Assembly: GCA_003222675.1 (NCBI GenBank)
Contig: QHWT01000055.1
Span: 1 to 64,000 of the forward strand
DNA from: Acidobacteriota bacterium
Lineage (GTDB): Bacteria > Acidobacteriota > Vicinamibacteria > Vicinamibacterales > 2-12-FULL-66-21
Reading direction: 5' to 3'
DNA: 64,000 nt
Position 1 is the first letter of the stretch. Each line of letters opens with the position of its first letter. The notes under the pieces are model-generated. The model was given only the letters and a program-made list of their open reading frames with translations. It had not been told where the DNA came from and did not search any database. Shown in pieces: positions 25,871 through 34,884 of the stretch. A program made the translations under genes and the position numbers.

Positions 25871-26510
25871 CCGTTCGTCACGCGTCGTCCTGCTTGTGCC
25901 GGTCGACACCAGACTGAATCCATTCCCGCCAACCTCCAGTAATGACCGATCGCGAGAAGGGCAATTCCAACTCCCCGCCTCGCGCGGAGCGGCAGCGCCG
26001 TTGCCTGGGGTTGGCCGCACCACCGTCGACCCGAACGGTGCGCCACGCACCACCAGCGCTCAAGGGATTGGTCATCCTCGCCGTCCACTGGATGTTCGTT
26101 GTGCCGCGTGAACTCGTGCCGAACGTAATCCGTGCGACTTGTTTCGCGAACAAACAGAGGGGCAAGTGGGAATCGGTTCTGTGTCAGAACTGTGTCACAT
26201 ACCCCTGAAACTCTGGGCAAACACCGTGATTTACGGGGACACCCCGATGCACATTGTTGTTGCTGAAAGTCGTTGAGTGGAAATGCGTGGGTGGTCTCTA
26301 TGTGCGTCAGCACGCGCGGGCGGAATCGCTTTCCAAGCGTGCTCCTTCAACCACTCGGACATCTCTCCGTCTTCCGAATCATATACTTGCGGCCCTCTTC
26401 TAGTCACGATCCTCCGTCATTGTGATACGTCCCTCGATGTTCGGAGATCACTTACGCGCGCGAGGGTGATGTGCCGCGAGGACGCGATGCGACTGACGAG
26501 CGCCATTGAT
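25871..26510. other. Gene-free spacer with remnants
   Basis: No protein gene is convincing here. The stretch contains a tRNA-Ser 5-prime fragment (26326-26368), the 15-base word CTGAAAGTCGTTGAG at 26263 that recurs at 33815, and TGTGATACGT at about 26417 that recurs at 19550 and 38410. This mix suggests scars from integration or deletion events. Confidence 0.45.
26326..26368 (-). pseudogene. tRNA-Ser(GGA), 5-prime fragment
   Basis: The minus strand from 26368 reads GGAGAGATGTCCGAGTGG, then TTGAAGGAGCACGC and the anticodon loop TTGGAAA. This is the acceptor strand, D arm and anticodon loop of a class II tRNA-Ser with anticodon GGA. After GCG the anticodon stem no longer pairs, and the variable arm, T arm and closing TCTCTCC strand are missing. 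It is therefore a non-functional half. Confidence 0.7.
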
Positions 26511-27572
26511 TTAGCGCGCAGCGTCGCGAGGCGCCAATCCCTCCTCCCGCAGCCTGGCGATATCTTTGGTTGGGGCACTTCCGAAGAAACGCCCGTACTC
26601 CCTGCTGAACTGCGAAGCACTCAGGTAGCCGACGCGGTGGCACGCGTCGCTCGTGTCCATCTTCTGAAAAAGCATCAGCCGCCGGGCTTCGTGCAGCCGG
26701 AGCACTTTCTGGTATTGGAGCGGGCTCATCGAGGTCACGGCTTTGAAGCGCTGGTGGAAGGACGACGCGCTCATGTGGACCGAGGCCGCCATCTCCTCGA
26801 CCGTGACGGGCTGCGCGAAGTGGGCGCGGATCCAAGACACGGCTTCGGCCACTCGCTGCACTCCCGACTTCGGCTGACCGATCTGCGCGACACGAGGGCC
26901 AATCGGAGTGCGCAGCAGACGAATCAGAATTTCATCGACCATCAGCGATCCGAGCAGGTCCGCATCCTCCGCCTGGGCCATCAGGTCGAGCAAGCGCGTC
27001 ACGGCATCGACGATGCCGTCGGTCGCGCGCCCGACGTAGAGGCCGCGATTGTCAGGCGCCTTGGGAACGCCACGCGGGTACACCCGCACGGCGAGTTCTG
27101 CCACACGCGCGGGATCCAGGTCCAGCATGAAACCGAGATACGGATCCTTCCGACTGGCTCGAGTCACTTGGCTCCAGATCGGCAGATCCACCGCGAAGAC
27201 GAGCACATGCGCCGGATCGTATTCGAGCACTTCACGGCCCAGCATTACGACCTTGGCACCTTGCGCGACGACGCAGAGGGCCGGACCTGCCGTGGAGTAC
27301 GTGGGCTCGGTCGTGATCCGCGATCGGCGGATGGCATAGGTTCCCGGGAGGCGGAGCGGAAACACACCATCGTGCGGAGCGTAGCGCGCGACCAGGTTGG
27401 CCAGCCTTCGCAGTACCAGTGCGCCAGGCCCCGCGAGGCTGATGTCGTTAAGGGATGTACCGGTCGCTATTGGTGCGGAGCGGTCCGGTCTGCGGCCACG
27501 GCGGAATTCACGCCCATCGTCGTCGCGGACACGTCGCGTACGGTCACGCGCTTGGCGAGGAGTCAGCATCAT
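26511..27572 (-). CDS. AraC-family transcription regulator
   Basis: This protein of about 353 residues has an N-terminal AraC_N ligand-binding domain (PALCVVAQGAKVVMLGREVL, YDPAHVLVFAVDLP) and a C-terminal double HTH (AQPVTVEEMAASVHMSASSF, HQRFKAVTSMSPLQYQKVLR, ARRLML, CHRVGYLSASQFSREYGRFF). Related proteins often regulate an adjacent aldo/keto reductase or SDR gene, which fits the divergent but ruined aldo/keto reductase next door. The start at 27572 is tentative, since no strong ribosome site is seen and the frame stays open further upstream. Confidence 0.8.
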   Translation of the reverse strand: MMLTPRQARDRTRRVRDDDGREFRRGRRPDRSAPIATGTSLNDISLAGPGALVLRRLANLVARYAPHDGVFPLRLPGTYAIRRSRITTEPTYSTAGPALCVVAQGAKVVMLGREVLEYDPAHVLVFAVDLPIWSQVTRASRKDPYLGFMLDLDPARVAELAVRVYPRGVPKAPDNRGLYVGRATDGIVDAVTRLLDLMAQAEDADLLGSLMVDEILIRLLRTPIGPRVAQIGQPKSGVQRVAEAVSWIRAHFAQPVTVEEMAASVHMSASSFHQRFKAVTSMSPLQYQKVLRLHEARRLMLFQKMDTSDACHRVGYLSASQFSREYGRFFGSAPTKDIARLREEGLAPRDAAR

Positions 27573-27718
27573 GTTGGCAATAGTACAACCAGCGCGAAGG
27601 CAATGCTTGCCTAAACCTGCGAGGCGAGCGCGTGATCGACATCCCATTCTTGGAGGAATGGGCAAGAAACGGCTGCCGCTGCGCGGTACTGTGGTTGCTG
27701 ACGAAGGGAGGACTGACC

Positions 27719-27937
27719 TTGTCTTCGTACAACATCACGCTGAATAACGGCGCTCACATGCCCGCGCTTGGTCTCGGCGTATATCGGAGCTCACCGGAGC
27801 AAACGGTCACCGCCGTCGAATCCGCGCTCGCGCAAGGCTACCGCGCGCTCGAGAGAGTCCTCGCCGACGGACGGGTGCGCGCCATCGGCGTTTGCAACTT
27901 CAGCCCGAAGCTGTACACCCTCACGATTCCCGAGTAG
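27719..27937 (+). pseudogene. Aldo/keto reductase with a large internal deletion
   Basis: A TTG at 27719 behind GGGAGG opens SSYNITLNNGAHMPALGLGV, then SPEQTVTAVESALAQGYR, the start of an aldo/keto reductase. At GYR it jumps straight to ALERVLADGRVRAIGVCNFS, which lies more than 100 residues later in the family, and it stops soon after. The catalytic Asp-Tyr-Lys-His set is lost. The lesion is an in-frame deletion, so this is real decay. Confidence 0.7.
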
Positions 27938-27987
27938 CGAAACCGGGGATTCACTTGCCGTCAACGGCACCCGAGAGGAGATTGCAC

Positions 27988-29097
27988 GTGATAAGACAGA
28001 GATTCTCGATAGCGTGCCCGGCCATCCTGGTCGGTGTCACGGTTGCGGCCGTCATCGGCACGACGGGCGACATGATGGCGCAGGTACTCAAAGATGTTCA
28101 GACTCCTGATACGCCCTTGGTGCTGAAGGCACAAGGCAGCTTCTTCGTCGGCGGCGAGAAGGTCGAACAGACGCAAGGTGAGTTGGGCAACCTCGGTCCC
28201 GGGGGTCACATCGCCGTCAACCAGATGTACGTGCGATACATGGTGCCGCAGGGCGGCGACGGTAACCTTCCGGTCGTGATGGTGCATGGCGCGACTCTGA
28301 CTGGCAAGTCCTGGGAGACGACGCCGGACGGTCGAATGGGGTGGGACGAGTACTTCGTACGCAAGGGCCATCCCGTGTACATTCCGGACCAGGTCGGGCG
28401 CGGGCGCTCGGGCTTCAATCAAGCCGTCTTCAACAACGTGCGCGCGGGCTCGACGCCGCCGGCCAACCAACCTGTCTGGTTGCGATTCAGCGACGAGGGT
28501 GCCTGGCCCAACTTCCGGTTCGGTCCGCAAGCCGGCGCCGCCTATCCTGACAATCAGTTCCCGGTATCCGCCGTCGACGAATTGGCGAAGCAAGGTGTGC
28601 CCGACGTCAGCTTTGGCGGCGTCCCCACACCCAACCCAACACTCAAGGCGTTGTCAGATCTCGCCAGCCAACTGAATGGCGCGGTGTTGATGGGACACTC
28701 GCAATCCGGATCGTTTCCGCTCGAAGCGGCGCTGATCAATCCCGCCGCCACGAAAGGTCTCGTGCTCGTCGAGCCTGGTAGCTGCCCGGCCAGGTACACC
28801 CCCGAGCAGATCGCCACCTTGGCGAAGGTGCCGATATTGGTCGTCTTCGGTGATCACCGCGACACCGCGACAGGTATTCCGACGCTGCCCTCCTGGCAGA
28901 ACCGCTTCGAGGCGTGTCAGGCACTTATCGGGCGCATCCGGAGTGCCGGCGGTCAGGCAGACATGCTCAACCCGCCGGACCGTGGCATCCGCGGCAACAG
29001 CCACATGATCATGCAGGACAAAAACAACCTGCAGATTGCCGATCTGATCTTGCAGTGGATCGACGAGCAGGTCAGCAAGCGAAAGGCTGCAAAGTGA
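27988..29097 (+). CDS. Secreted alpha/beta hydrolase (esterase)
   Basis: This 369-residue protein has a signal peptide (IRQRFSIACPAILVGVTVAA). It has the oxyanion VVMVHGATLTGKSW, YIPDQVGRGRSG, nucleophile elbow LMGHSQSGSFPLEA, acid region PILVVFGDHRD and His in GIRGNSHMIMQDKN. The group is found beside oxidoreductases in soil bacteria; the substrate is unknown. The GTG at 27988 follows GAGAGGAG at 8 bases, better than any upstream choice. Its stop overlaps the next start, so it forms an operon with the dehydrogenase. Confidence 0.85.
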   Translation: MIRQRFSIACPAILVGVTVAAVIGTTGDMMAQVLKDVQTPDTPLVLKAQGSFFVGGEKVEQTQGELGNLGPGGHIAVNQMYVRYMVPQGGDGNLPVVMVHGATLTGKSWETTPDGRMGWDEYFVRKGHPVYIPDQVGRGRSGFNQAVFNNVRAGSTPPANQPVWLRFSDEGAWPNFRFGPQAGAAYPDNQFPVSAVDELAKQGVPDVSFGGVPTPNPTLKALSDLASQLNGAVLMGHSQSGSFPLEAALINPAATKGLVLVEPGSCPARYTPEQIATLAKVPILVVFGDHRDTATGIPTLPSWQNRFEACQALIGRIRSAGGQADMLNPPDRGIRGNSHMIMQDKNNLQIADLILQWIDEQVSKRKAAK

Positions 29098-31076
29098 AGA
29101 ACGCGGTGACCGTCACGGGCGCCCTGTTGCTGGGCGTCACACTTGTGCGGCTCTTCGCCGCCCAGTCCACGCCGCGGCTCGCACTGGAATTACAGGACTA
29201 CGCCGCGCTGCCGATCACGGCGGACAACACGAACACCAACACGCGCGCGCAGCTCGCGCGAGTGAATTACCTTCGGGACGAGCCTGGCGGGCGCCGCTTC
29301 TTCGTTAATGACCTCAACGGGCGCCTTTACATCCTCGACAAGCAGACGAAACAGTTCACAACGTACCTCGACTTCAACGGCGCGGAAGGACGGCCCGGGC
29401 TGTTCCAGCGATTCTCGTTCAAACTGAATTTTGCGACCGGGCTGACGAACTTTCTGTTTGATCCCGACCACGCCCACAACGGCGTCTTCTACACACTTCA
29501 CATGGAAGAACCGGCCATTGCCGCGCCTGCTACGCCGCGAGCCGGCATCGTGTCAGGCCTTGATCTATCTGGGTACGCGACCACGCCGGCCATTCAGACG
29601 CCGACGGTCAACGGGCAGGTCGATCGCGAAGTCGTGCTCATCGAATGGACGGATCGCAACCCCACGAACTCCACGTTCGAGGGAACGGCGCGAGAGCTCC
29701 TGCGGGTGCAGTATCCACTCGCGGCCCATCCGTTGGGCGAGATGACGTTCAACCCGGTCGCGCGACCTGGCGATCCCGATTGGCGGGTCATGTATCTCGG
29801 GGCCGGGGACGCGCAGTCCGGCGAGCAGCGCGACAGCCGCCGCCTGAACCCGCAGCGACTCGACACCCTCGTCGGCAAGATCCTCCGCATCGTTCCCGAC
29901 CTGCGCGAGCACACGACCACGAGCACCGTCAGCGAGAACGGGCGCTACCGTATCCCGAACGACAATCCGTTCACCACAGTCGACGGCGCGCGCAAGGAGA
30001 TCTGGGCCTACGGTCTCCGCAATCCTCATCGGCTGATCTGGGACGTAGATCCTGCCCGCCCCGCTACGCCGACGCTGCTCGCATTCAATATCGGGCTCGT
30101 CACCTGGGAGACCGTCGTCGTCATCCACAAGGGGGCCAACTACGGCTACCCGCTGCGTGAAGGCACTCAGAGCATGTCGCCGACGAACGGGATGGGGCCG
30201 TTGCCGGAGGACGACATGATTCCCGTGCAGATCTCGAACACCGTGACGCGCGGCCTGGTCAAACCGGCGTACGCGGTGATTGAGTATCCGCACAACCGCG
30301 ACTCGGGCGGCGACGCGATTGCGAACGGCTTCATCTACCGCGGCACACTGATTCCGGCGCTCAGAGACAAGCTCGTCTTCGGCGACATCACCACCGGCCG
30401 GATCTGGTACGCCAATCGTACCGACGTGCTCGCGGCCGATGACGGGAACGCGACGACCGTCGCACCGATTTACGAGATGGACGCGGGCCTGCGTCGACTC
30501 GCCGAAGAGAAGTATCACGAGCGCGGCGGCCGGGGCGGGGCGCTCCCCGGGATGGGAATGGTTGCGGGCCGCGGCCGTGTGGACCTGAGGTTTGCGGTCG
30601 ACAACGACGGCGAGCTCTACGTCCTCACCAAGAGCGACGGCATGATTAGAAAAGTCGTGAGTGCCAGACCCGCAACATCGACGTCGCCGGCGGTGGCTGC
30701 TCCCGCGCCGAGTGCCGGTCAGAAGGTTAGCAGTCCGCCGGCCGCGAGTCTGAGAAACCCCGCGGCATCCACAACGGAGTCGATCGCCGCGGGGAAGCGG
30801 CTCTACGACGTTAATTGCGCCGCCTGTCATGGGAATCTGGCGCAGGGAGCCGTCAAGGCCGGGACGACGCTCTCCATCATCGAGGAACAGCGAGGCAAGC
30901 AGCCGCCCGATCTGACCGACGATCAATGGGATCACGGGTCGAGCGCCGGCGACATCTTCTTCGTCATCAAGCGCGGGCTGCCGCAGACCATGATGCCGGG
31001 ATTCGATGGACGCATTCCGGACGAGGACATCTGGAACATCGTCAATTACCTTCGCACCCTGCGCCCAAGAAAGTAG
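29094..31076 (+). CDS. PQQ-type sugar/sorbosone dehydrogenase fused to cytochrome c
   Basis: This 660-residue exported protein carries a six-bladed propeller of the glucose/sorbosone dehydrogenase type (residues about 40-545; [58 protein letters not shown]). After a Pro/Ala/Ser linker, a C-terminal class I cytochrome c has the heme site CAACH and distal Met in [19 protein letters not shown]. It should oxidise a sugar or alcohol in the periplasm and pass electrons to the respiratory chain. The GTG at 29094 overlaps the upstream TGA. Confidence 0.85.
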   Translation: MKNAVTVTGALLLGVTLVRLFAAQSTPRLALELQDYAALPITADNTNTNTRAQLARVNYLRDEPGGRRFFVNDLNGRLYILDKQTKQFTTYLDFNGAEGRPGLFQRFSFKLNFATGLTNFLFDPDHAHNGVFYTLHMEEPAIAAPATPRAGIVSGLDLSGYATTPAIQTPTVNGQVDREVVLIEWTDRNPTNSTFEGTARELLRVQYPLAAHPLGEMTFNPVARPGDPDWRVMYLGAGDAQSGEQRDSRRLNPQRLDTLVGKILRIVPDLREHTTTSTVSENGRYRIPNDNPFTTVDGARKEIWAYGLRNPHRLIWDVDPARPATPTLLAFNIGLVTWETVVVIHKGANYGYPLREGTQSMSPTNGMGPLPEDDMIPVQISNTVTRGLVKPAYAVIEYPHNRDSGGDAIANGFIYRGTLIPALRDKLVFGDITTGRIWYANRTDVLAADDGNATTVAPIYEMDAGLRRLAEEKYHERGGRGGALPGMGMVAGRGRVDLRFAVDNDGELYVLTKSDGMIRKVVSARPATSTSPAVAAPAPSAGQKVSSPPAASLRNPAASTTESIAAGKRLYDVNCAACHGNLAQGAVKAGTTLSIIEEQRGKQPPDLTDDQWDHGSSAGDIFFVIKRGLPQTMMPGFDGRIPDEDIWNIVNYLRTLRPRK

Positions 31077-31085
31077 AGCCGCGCG

Positions 31086-31780
31086 ATGCACGCGGACAAA
31101 ACGAACATTTCCGGAAAGATTGTCGTGATCACCGGCGCCAGCAGTGGCCTGGGCGAAGCGACGGCGCGGTACCTCGCGGACCGCTCACCCGAACAGGCGG
31201 CAAGGCGTCCGCAATCGTCACCGACGTTACGGACGCCGCGCAGGTCCAAGCGCTCGTCGATTCCGCGGTCGAGCAGTACGGCCGCGTCGACGTGATCCTC
31301 AATAACGCGGGCGTCACGCCGCATTCGCCGCTGGAGCGACGGAAAGTCGACGACTGGGACCGCACCATTGACATCAACATCAAGGGCGTGTTGTACGGCA
31401 TTGCCGCGGCACTGCCTCACATGCAGCGGCAGAAGTCCGGGCACTTCATCAACGTCTCGTCAGTCGCCGGTCATAGGGTCGGCCCGGGGAGCGCCGTGTA
31501 CGCGGCGACGAAGAGTGCGGTACGCGTGATCTCCGAAGGACTCCGGCAGGAAGTGAAGCCGTGGAATCTTCGTACGACGATCATCTCGCCAGGCGCGGTC
31601 GCGACGGAGTTGCCGAACAGCATTACCGAGGCAGATATCGCGAAGGGCATTGGCGAGTTCTACGAGCAGTACGCGATTCCGGCCGACTCGTTCGCGCGCG
31701 CTGTGGCCTTCGCGATTGGTCAGCCTGAAGACGTGGACATCAACGAGATTCTCTTCCGGCCGACGCGGCAGGAACTCTGA
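31086..31780 (+). pseudogene. SDR oxidoreductase with a deletion in the Rossmann part
   Basis: The start [20 protein letters not shown] with [11 protein letters not shown] is a normal SDR opening. About 20-25 codons are then missing and the frame changes near 31180-31195. From [20 protein letters not shown] onward the rest is intact: [29 protein letters not shown] and [12 protein letters not shown]. The catalytic Ser-Tyr-Lys are present but the first part of the cofactor fold is damaged. It lies 10 bases after the dehydrogenase and was part of that operon. Confidence 0.75.
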
Positions 31781-31816
31781 CCCGGACGGCAGGGTGGCGG
31801 TCATCGGAGGGCAGCA

Positions 31817-32647
31817 ATGAATCTGTTCACAGCGATGCTCACGACAATAGCGCTGCTCCCGTCGGCGTCGACGGAGGCTCAGACGATGGACATCACGCGT
31901 CCGGAGGGACAGGCGCAAAGGTCAGCGCAACGCAAGGTCGAGTCCGAGCAGCAGTCTCAGCTGGCGAACGAGCAAGGCACCACCAGACCGTCGGGAGAAC
32001 TTCAACAAAGAATCGCGCCCGGTCCAGCGAGACTCACCGACGAGGTGCTTTTCGGTGACGTCTGGAGGCGGCCCGAATTGTCGCCACACGACCGCAGCCT
32101 GGTCACTATCGCCGTCTCGATCGCGACCGGAAAGACGACGCAGCTTGCCGGCCACTTGGGTCGGGCCCTCGCCAACGGGGTACAGCCTTACCGAGGCCTC
32201 GGGCGTCTTGGCGCATCTGGCGATTTACTGCGGATGGCCGAGCGCGGTCTCGGCACTGGAGGTCTACGAGCAGGTGTACAGCGCGCGGAAGGTCGACACC
32301 GCCGCGCTGCGTGCCGTGGGCCCGCGACTTCCAGCTCCCGTCTCCGACGCGGCACAGGCCAAAGCACTGACGACGAATTGCCGGCCGTCGCACCGAAGTT
32401 CGTGCAGCTCACCAACGACGTCGTGTTCGGTGATTTGTGGCGGCGGTGCGATCTCAGTCTGCGGGATCGCAGCCTGGTCACCATCGCCGCGCTGGCCGCG
32501 ATGGGCGATGACGACCAGATCAATTTCTACATCCGCCGCGGGGTCGAGAGCGGTCTGACCCGCGCTCAGATCACCGAGGCTTTGACCCATCTGGGCTTCT
32601 ACGCCGGCTGGGCCAGGACGACCAAGGCCATGATGGGCCAGTGCTAA
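31817..32647 (+). pseudogene. Two-domain carboxymuconolactone decarboxylase-like protein with two compensating frameshifts
   Basis: A signal peptide is followed by two CMD/AhpD-like domains. Domain one (LTDEVLFGDVWRRPELSPHD, SLVTIAVSIATGK) leaves the frame near 32180. Its continuation (TEASGVLAHLAIYCGWPSAV, SALEVYEQVYSARKV) is in another frame until about 32370. Then domain two (FVQLTNDVVFGDLWRRCDLS, ITEALTHLGFYAGWART) returns to the first. The open frame never stops, so the product would contain about 60 scrambled residues. The usual C-x2-C redox pair of AhpD is not visible. Confidence 0.7.
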
Positions 32648-33132
32648 GGGGCGAGTTGTATCGGCGCGACCCGGATGCCACCTGGGATCAGATGATGACG
32701 GCGTGGCAGCTGACCGACGCCAAGATTCGCACCATTCGCGACAATCTGGGCGCGCGAGATATTCCGCTCGCGATGACGGAATGCCATTTTGTTGTTCCCG
32801 GGCGCGATCGCGGCGACGTGCTCGCGTCGTGGGCGGCAGGTGTGTCCTACAAGCGTATCCTCAACAACCATCAGCGGCATGGCGACGTGCTGAAAATTGC
32901 TACGGCCGCGGACTTTTGCGGAACACGCTGGCAGAACAACGCGGTGATCATTCCGACGCCGAAGGGTAACAATCGCGCCTATCTTCAGCCCGTCGCCCGT
33001 GTGATGCGACTCTATCGTCACCACATCGGTATCTGCGCTGGAACTTCAGATCGGATCGAATTGACCGGCGCCCCACCCATCTACATCAAATTCGTCCTGA
33101 GTAACGCGATCTTGCGCAGCAGCCGTCCCTGA
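32641..33132 (+). pseudogene. Alpha-L-arabinofuranosidase-like glycoside hydrolase, fragment
   Basis: The frame reads ATWDQMMTAWQLTDAKIRTI, then LAMTECHFVVPGRDRGDV, SWAAGVSYKRILNNHQRHGD, ADFCGTRWQNNAV and RVMRLYRHHIG. This resembles the second half of GH51-like arabinofuranosidases, with the nucleophile Glu in MTECHF. The first half of the barrel and the end of the beta domain are missing. It directly follows the broken CMD gene, overlapping its stop. Confidence 0.55.
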
Positions 33133-33178
33133 GTTCTACCGCGGGCTGCTGGCTGTCCGAGACGCAACCGTTCCCCGC

Positions 33179-33217
33179 AAAAAAGAGGCCGGCTGACACA
33201 GCGAAGTGCAGCCGGCC
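33179..33217 (-). terminator. Rho-independent terminator of the DUF1059 gene
   Basis: GGCCGGCTG (33187-33195) pairs with CAGCCGGCC (33209-33217), with a further CAC/GTG pair inside. On the minus strand the hairpin is followed by TCTTTTTT. It stands about 120 bases after the DUF1059 stop. Confidence 0.85.
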
Positions 33218-33337
33218 CATCGTGCACTCCTACGGACTGAGGGTCCGCATCGCGAAGATGCGCACCGGATCGCGGCCTCGGAAGACACTCCTAGCGCCGC
33301 TACAGCCAGTCGTGACGGCAGCCAGTCGCAGCGCCGT

Positions 33338-33523
33338 TCAGCGCTCGTCGTGAATCGCTTCCCGGACTTTGTTTTCGATCTCCGGTGTCATGTGACGAAT
33401 GTCGTGAGCCGTTCGGGCGTGTTCCGCGGCCTTGCTCATGACTTCGTTCTCGTCCTTTCCTCGAATCACCTCGCGACAACCCGACTCCGGCATCACGTCC
33501 ACGCAGCGCAGTTCTTTGTCCAT
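33338..33523 (-). CDS. DUF1059 small protein
   Basis: This 61-residue protein begins KELRCVDVMPESGCREVIRG and continues NEVMSKAAEHARTAHDIRHM. It matches DUF1059 proteins with their two conserved Cys and HARTAH motif. The family is common in soil bacteria and its role is unknown. GGAGG lies 6 bases before the ATG, and an intrinsic terminator follows, so it is an independent, complete gene. Confidence 0.8.
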   Translation of the reverse strand: MDKELRCVDVMPESGCREVIRGKDENEVMSKAAEHARTAHDIRHMTPEIENKVREAIHDER

Positions 33524-33888
33524 ATGTTGCCTCCGATGCAGAAGCGGGGATGATGTCCTTGTCGCTCGCCCTCGTCAATCAAGAAGCGAACTGGCGACCT
33601 CCGACGTGACAGGCATCGGGCCACAACATTCAAATGGTTGCTCCTCAGTGAGTTCTACGGATGAGGAGAAGCCAGGGTGGCAAGGTTAGGGCACCGAGGT
33701 AGCGAACGTCGGCACTGTCCTACCCGCTTGTTCAAAAAGCGGTAAACCCGCATGGAGCGTGTCGGACCCTCAAGAGCACCTCGCGCCGATTGTCCAGAAA
33801 GCCGTGAACCGCTTCTGAAAGTCGTTGAGGTCGCTGGCGGCACTGTTTGAATGGACGACGACGCAGCAGGAGCCAGTGCGGCACACGC
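33524..33888. other. Gene-free spacer
   Basis: No gene is supported here. Beyond the ribosome site and probable promoter of the DUF1059 gene near 33530-33600, the only notable item is the 15-base word CTGAAAGTCGTTGAG at 33815, also found at 26263. Confidence 0.4.
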
Positions 33889-34005
33889 TGCGGACGGTGG
33901 TTGGCGGAAGTTCGTCAACCGGACGGTCGGCACCACCCAGCATTTCCGGCGACCAGCGACAGCGGATCGGCATCGCGCGCGCGTTCATCCGCTACTGCGG
34001 TTACC
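33889..34005 (+). pseudogene. Possible ABC-transporter ATPase signature fragment
   Basis: The frame reads TVVGG, a short unrelated insert, then SISGDQRQRIGIARAFIR. This is close to the ABC signature LSGGQRQRIxIARA and its usual upstream TxVGE. No Walker A or B is nearby. It is only about 20 clear residues, so this is a tentative remnant. Confidence 0.4.
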
Positions 34006-34008
34006 GCC

Positions 34009-34187
34009 AAACTCAGAATCCTTCAGGCGCAGCTCGCGGCGCTGCTGCCCGGTGTCCAGCTCCAGGCGCAGCTGATGACGGAGCTGCAGGCAGCCGTCGC
34101 GTACTCCCCGGGCGGCAACCGCGTCACGATCCCCGGCGCGACGCCGGTGGAGCAGCTCGCGAACCTTGTGGCGGCAAGAAGTAGGGA
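34009..34187 (+). pseudogene. Unrecognised helical C-terminal fragment
   Basis: The frame reads LRILQAQLAALLPGVQLQAQ, then LMTELQAAVAYSPGGNRVTI and PGATPVEQLANLV. It looks coding (heptad-like leucines, third-base GC) and would end in a Lys-Lys-stop if one base were added at 34178. No start is present and I do not recognise the family. It ends just before the convergent membrane-protein gene. Confidence 0.35.
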
Positions 34188-34203
34188 CGGCGGGGCGAGG
34201 CGT

Positions 34204-34884
34204 TCAGCCTTGCCCCAGCCTCCGCCATCCGAGATTGGCCACAGGCGCGGCCATCAACAGCAACGCCACGGCGAGTAGCGGCCAATTGAACGACGTCGGC
34301 AGCACGCGCGTGACCGCGTCCCGTCCATCAGGCAGCGCGATCAGCGCATCCGCCATGAAGACTCCGAGCGCCAGGGCGATCCCGATCGAGCTCGAGACCC
34401 ACAACGCGGGCGTCAGCTCCGCGGCCGCCGCACGATCCGGCCATTGGGTCGCCAGCGTTCCCCAGGCGATCATCAGCAGCGCGATGCTCACCGGCGCGAG
34501 CACCGGACCCCACCACGGCAGGGGCAGCAAAAAGAGGATGTCCCAATCCAGGAGGGATGCCGGCCAGTCCGACATGATCCACAGGAAGACGTAGTACAGG
34601 ATGTCCCACACGCCGAAGGCAATCGCCATGTAGCCAATGCGCCGCTGCCAGGTGCGCCCCGCCAGCATGCCGGTCGTGAGCAGCATCATCAGCGTCGCTG
34701 CCTCGCGCAGCAGTTCGACGTTCCCGAGCGCGCCGACAATCGGCAATGGATCCGGCTGGTAGGGCTGCACGCGATCGACCAGCAGGCGAAGGTAATACAC
34801 GCACGCCGACTCGACCCACGCCATCGCGGCGGCGAAGGCGACGACGACCGCCCAGCGGACCCGCTCCGTCAGCGGGCGATTCAT
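34204..34884 (-). CDS. Multi-pass membrane protein of unknown function
   Basis: This 226-residue protein has about six or seven hydrophobic helices (for example AVVVAFAAAMAWVESACVYY, TLMMLLTTGMLAG, ALLMIAWGTLATQW, WPLLAVALLLMAAPVA). WESACVYYLR and FGVWDILYYVFLW are striking but I know no function for them. Its ATG overlaps the stop of ispH (34881-34884), so the two genes are translationally coupled. Confidence 0.7.
   Translation of the reverse strand: MNRPLTERVRWAVVVAFAAAMAWVESACVYYLRLLVDRVQPYQPDPLPIVGALGNVELLREAATLMMLLTTGMLAGRTWQRRIGYMAIAFGVWDILYYVFLWIMSDWPASLLDWDILFLLPLPWWGPVLAPVSIALLMIAWGTLATQWPDRAAAAELTPALWVSSSIGIALALGVFMADALIALPDGRDAVTRVLPTSFNWPLLAVALLLMAAPVANLGWRRLGQG

Noticed and set aside
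29565-31091. Minus-strand frame of 508 residues opposite the PQQ dehydrogenase
   Set aside because: It is a shadow of a gene with clear domains on the plus strand and has no recognisable motif or ribosome site.
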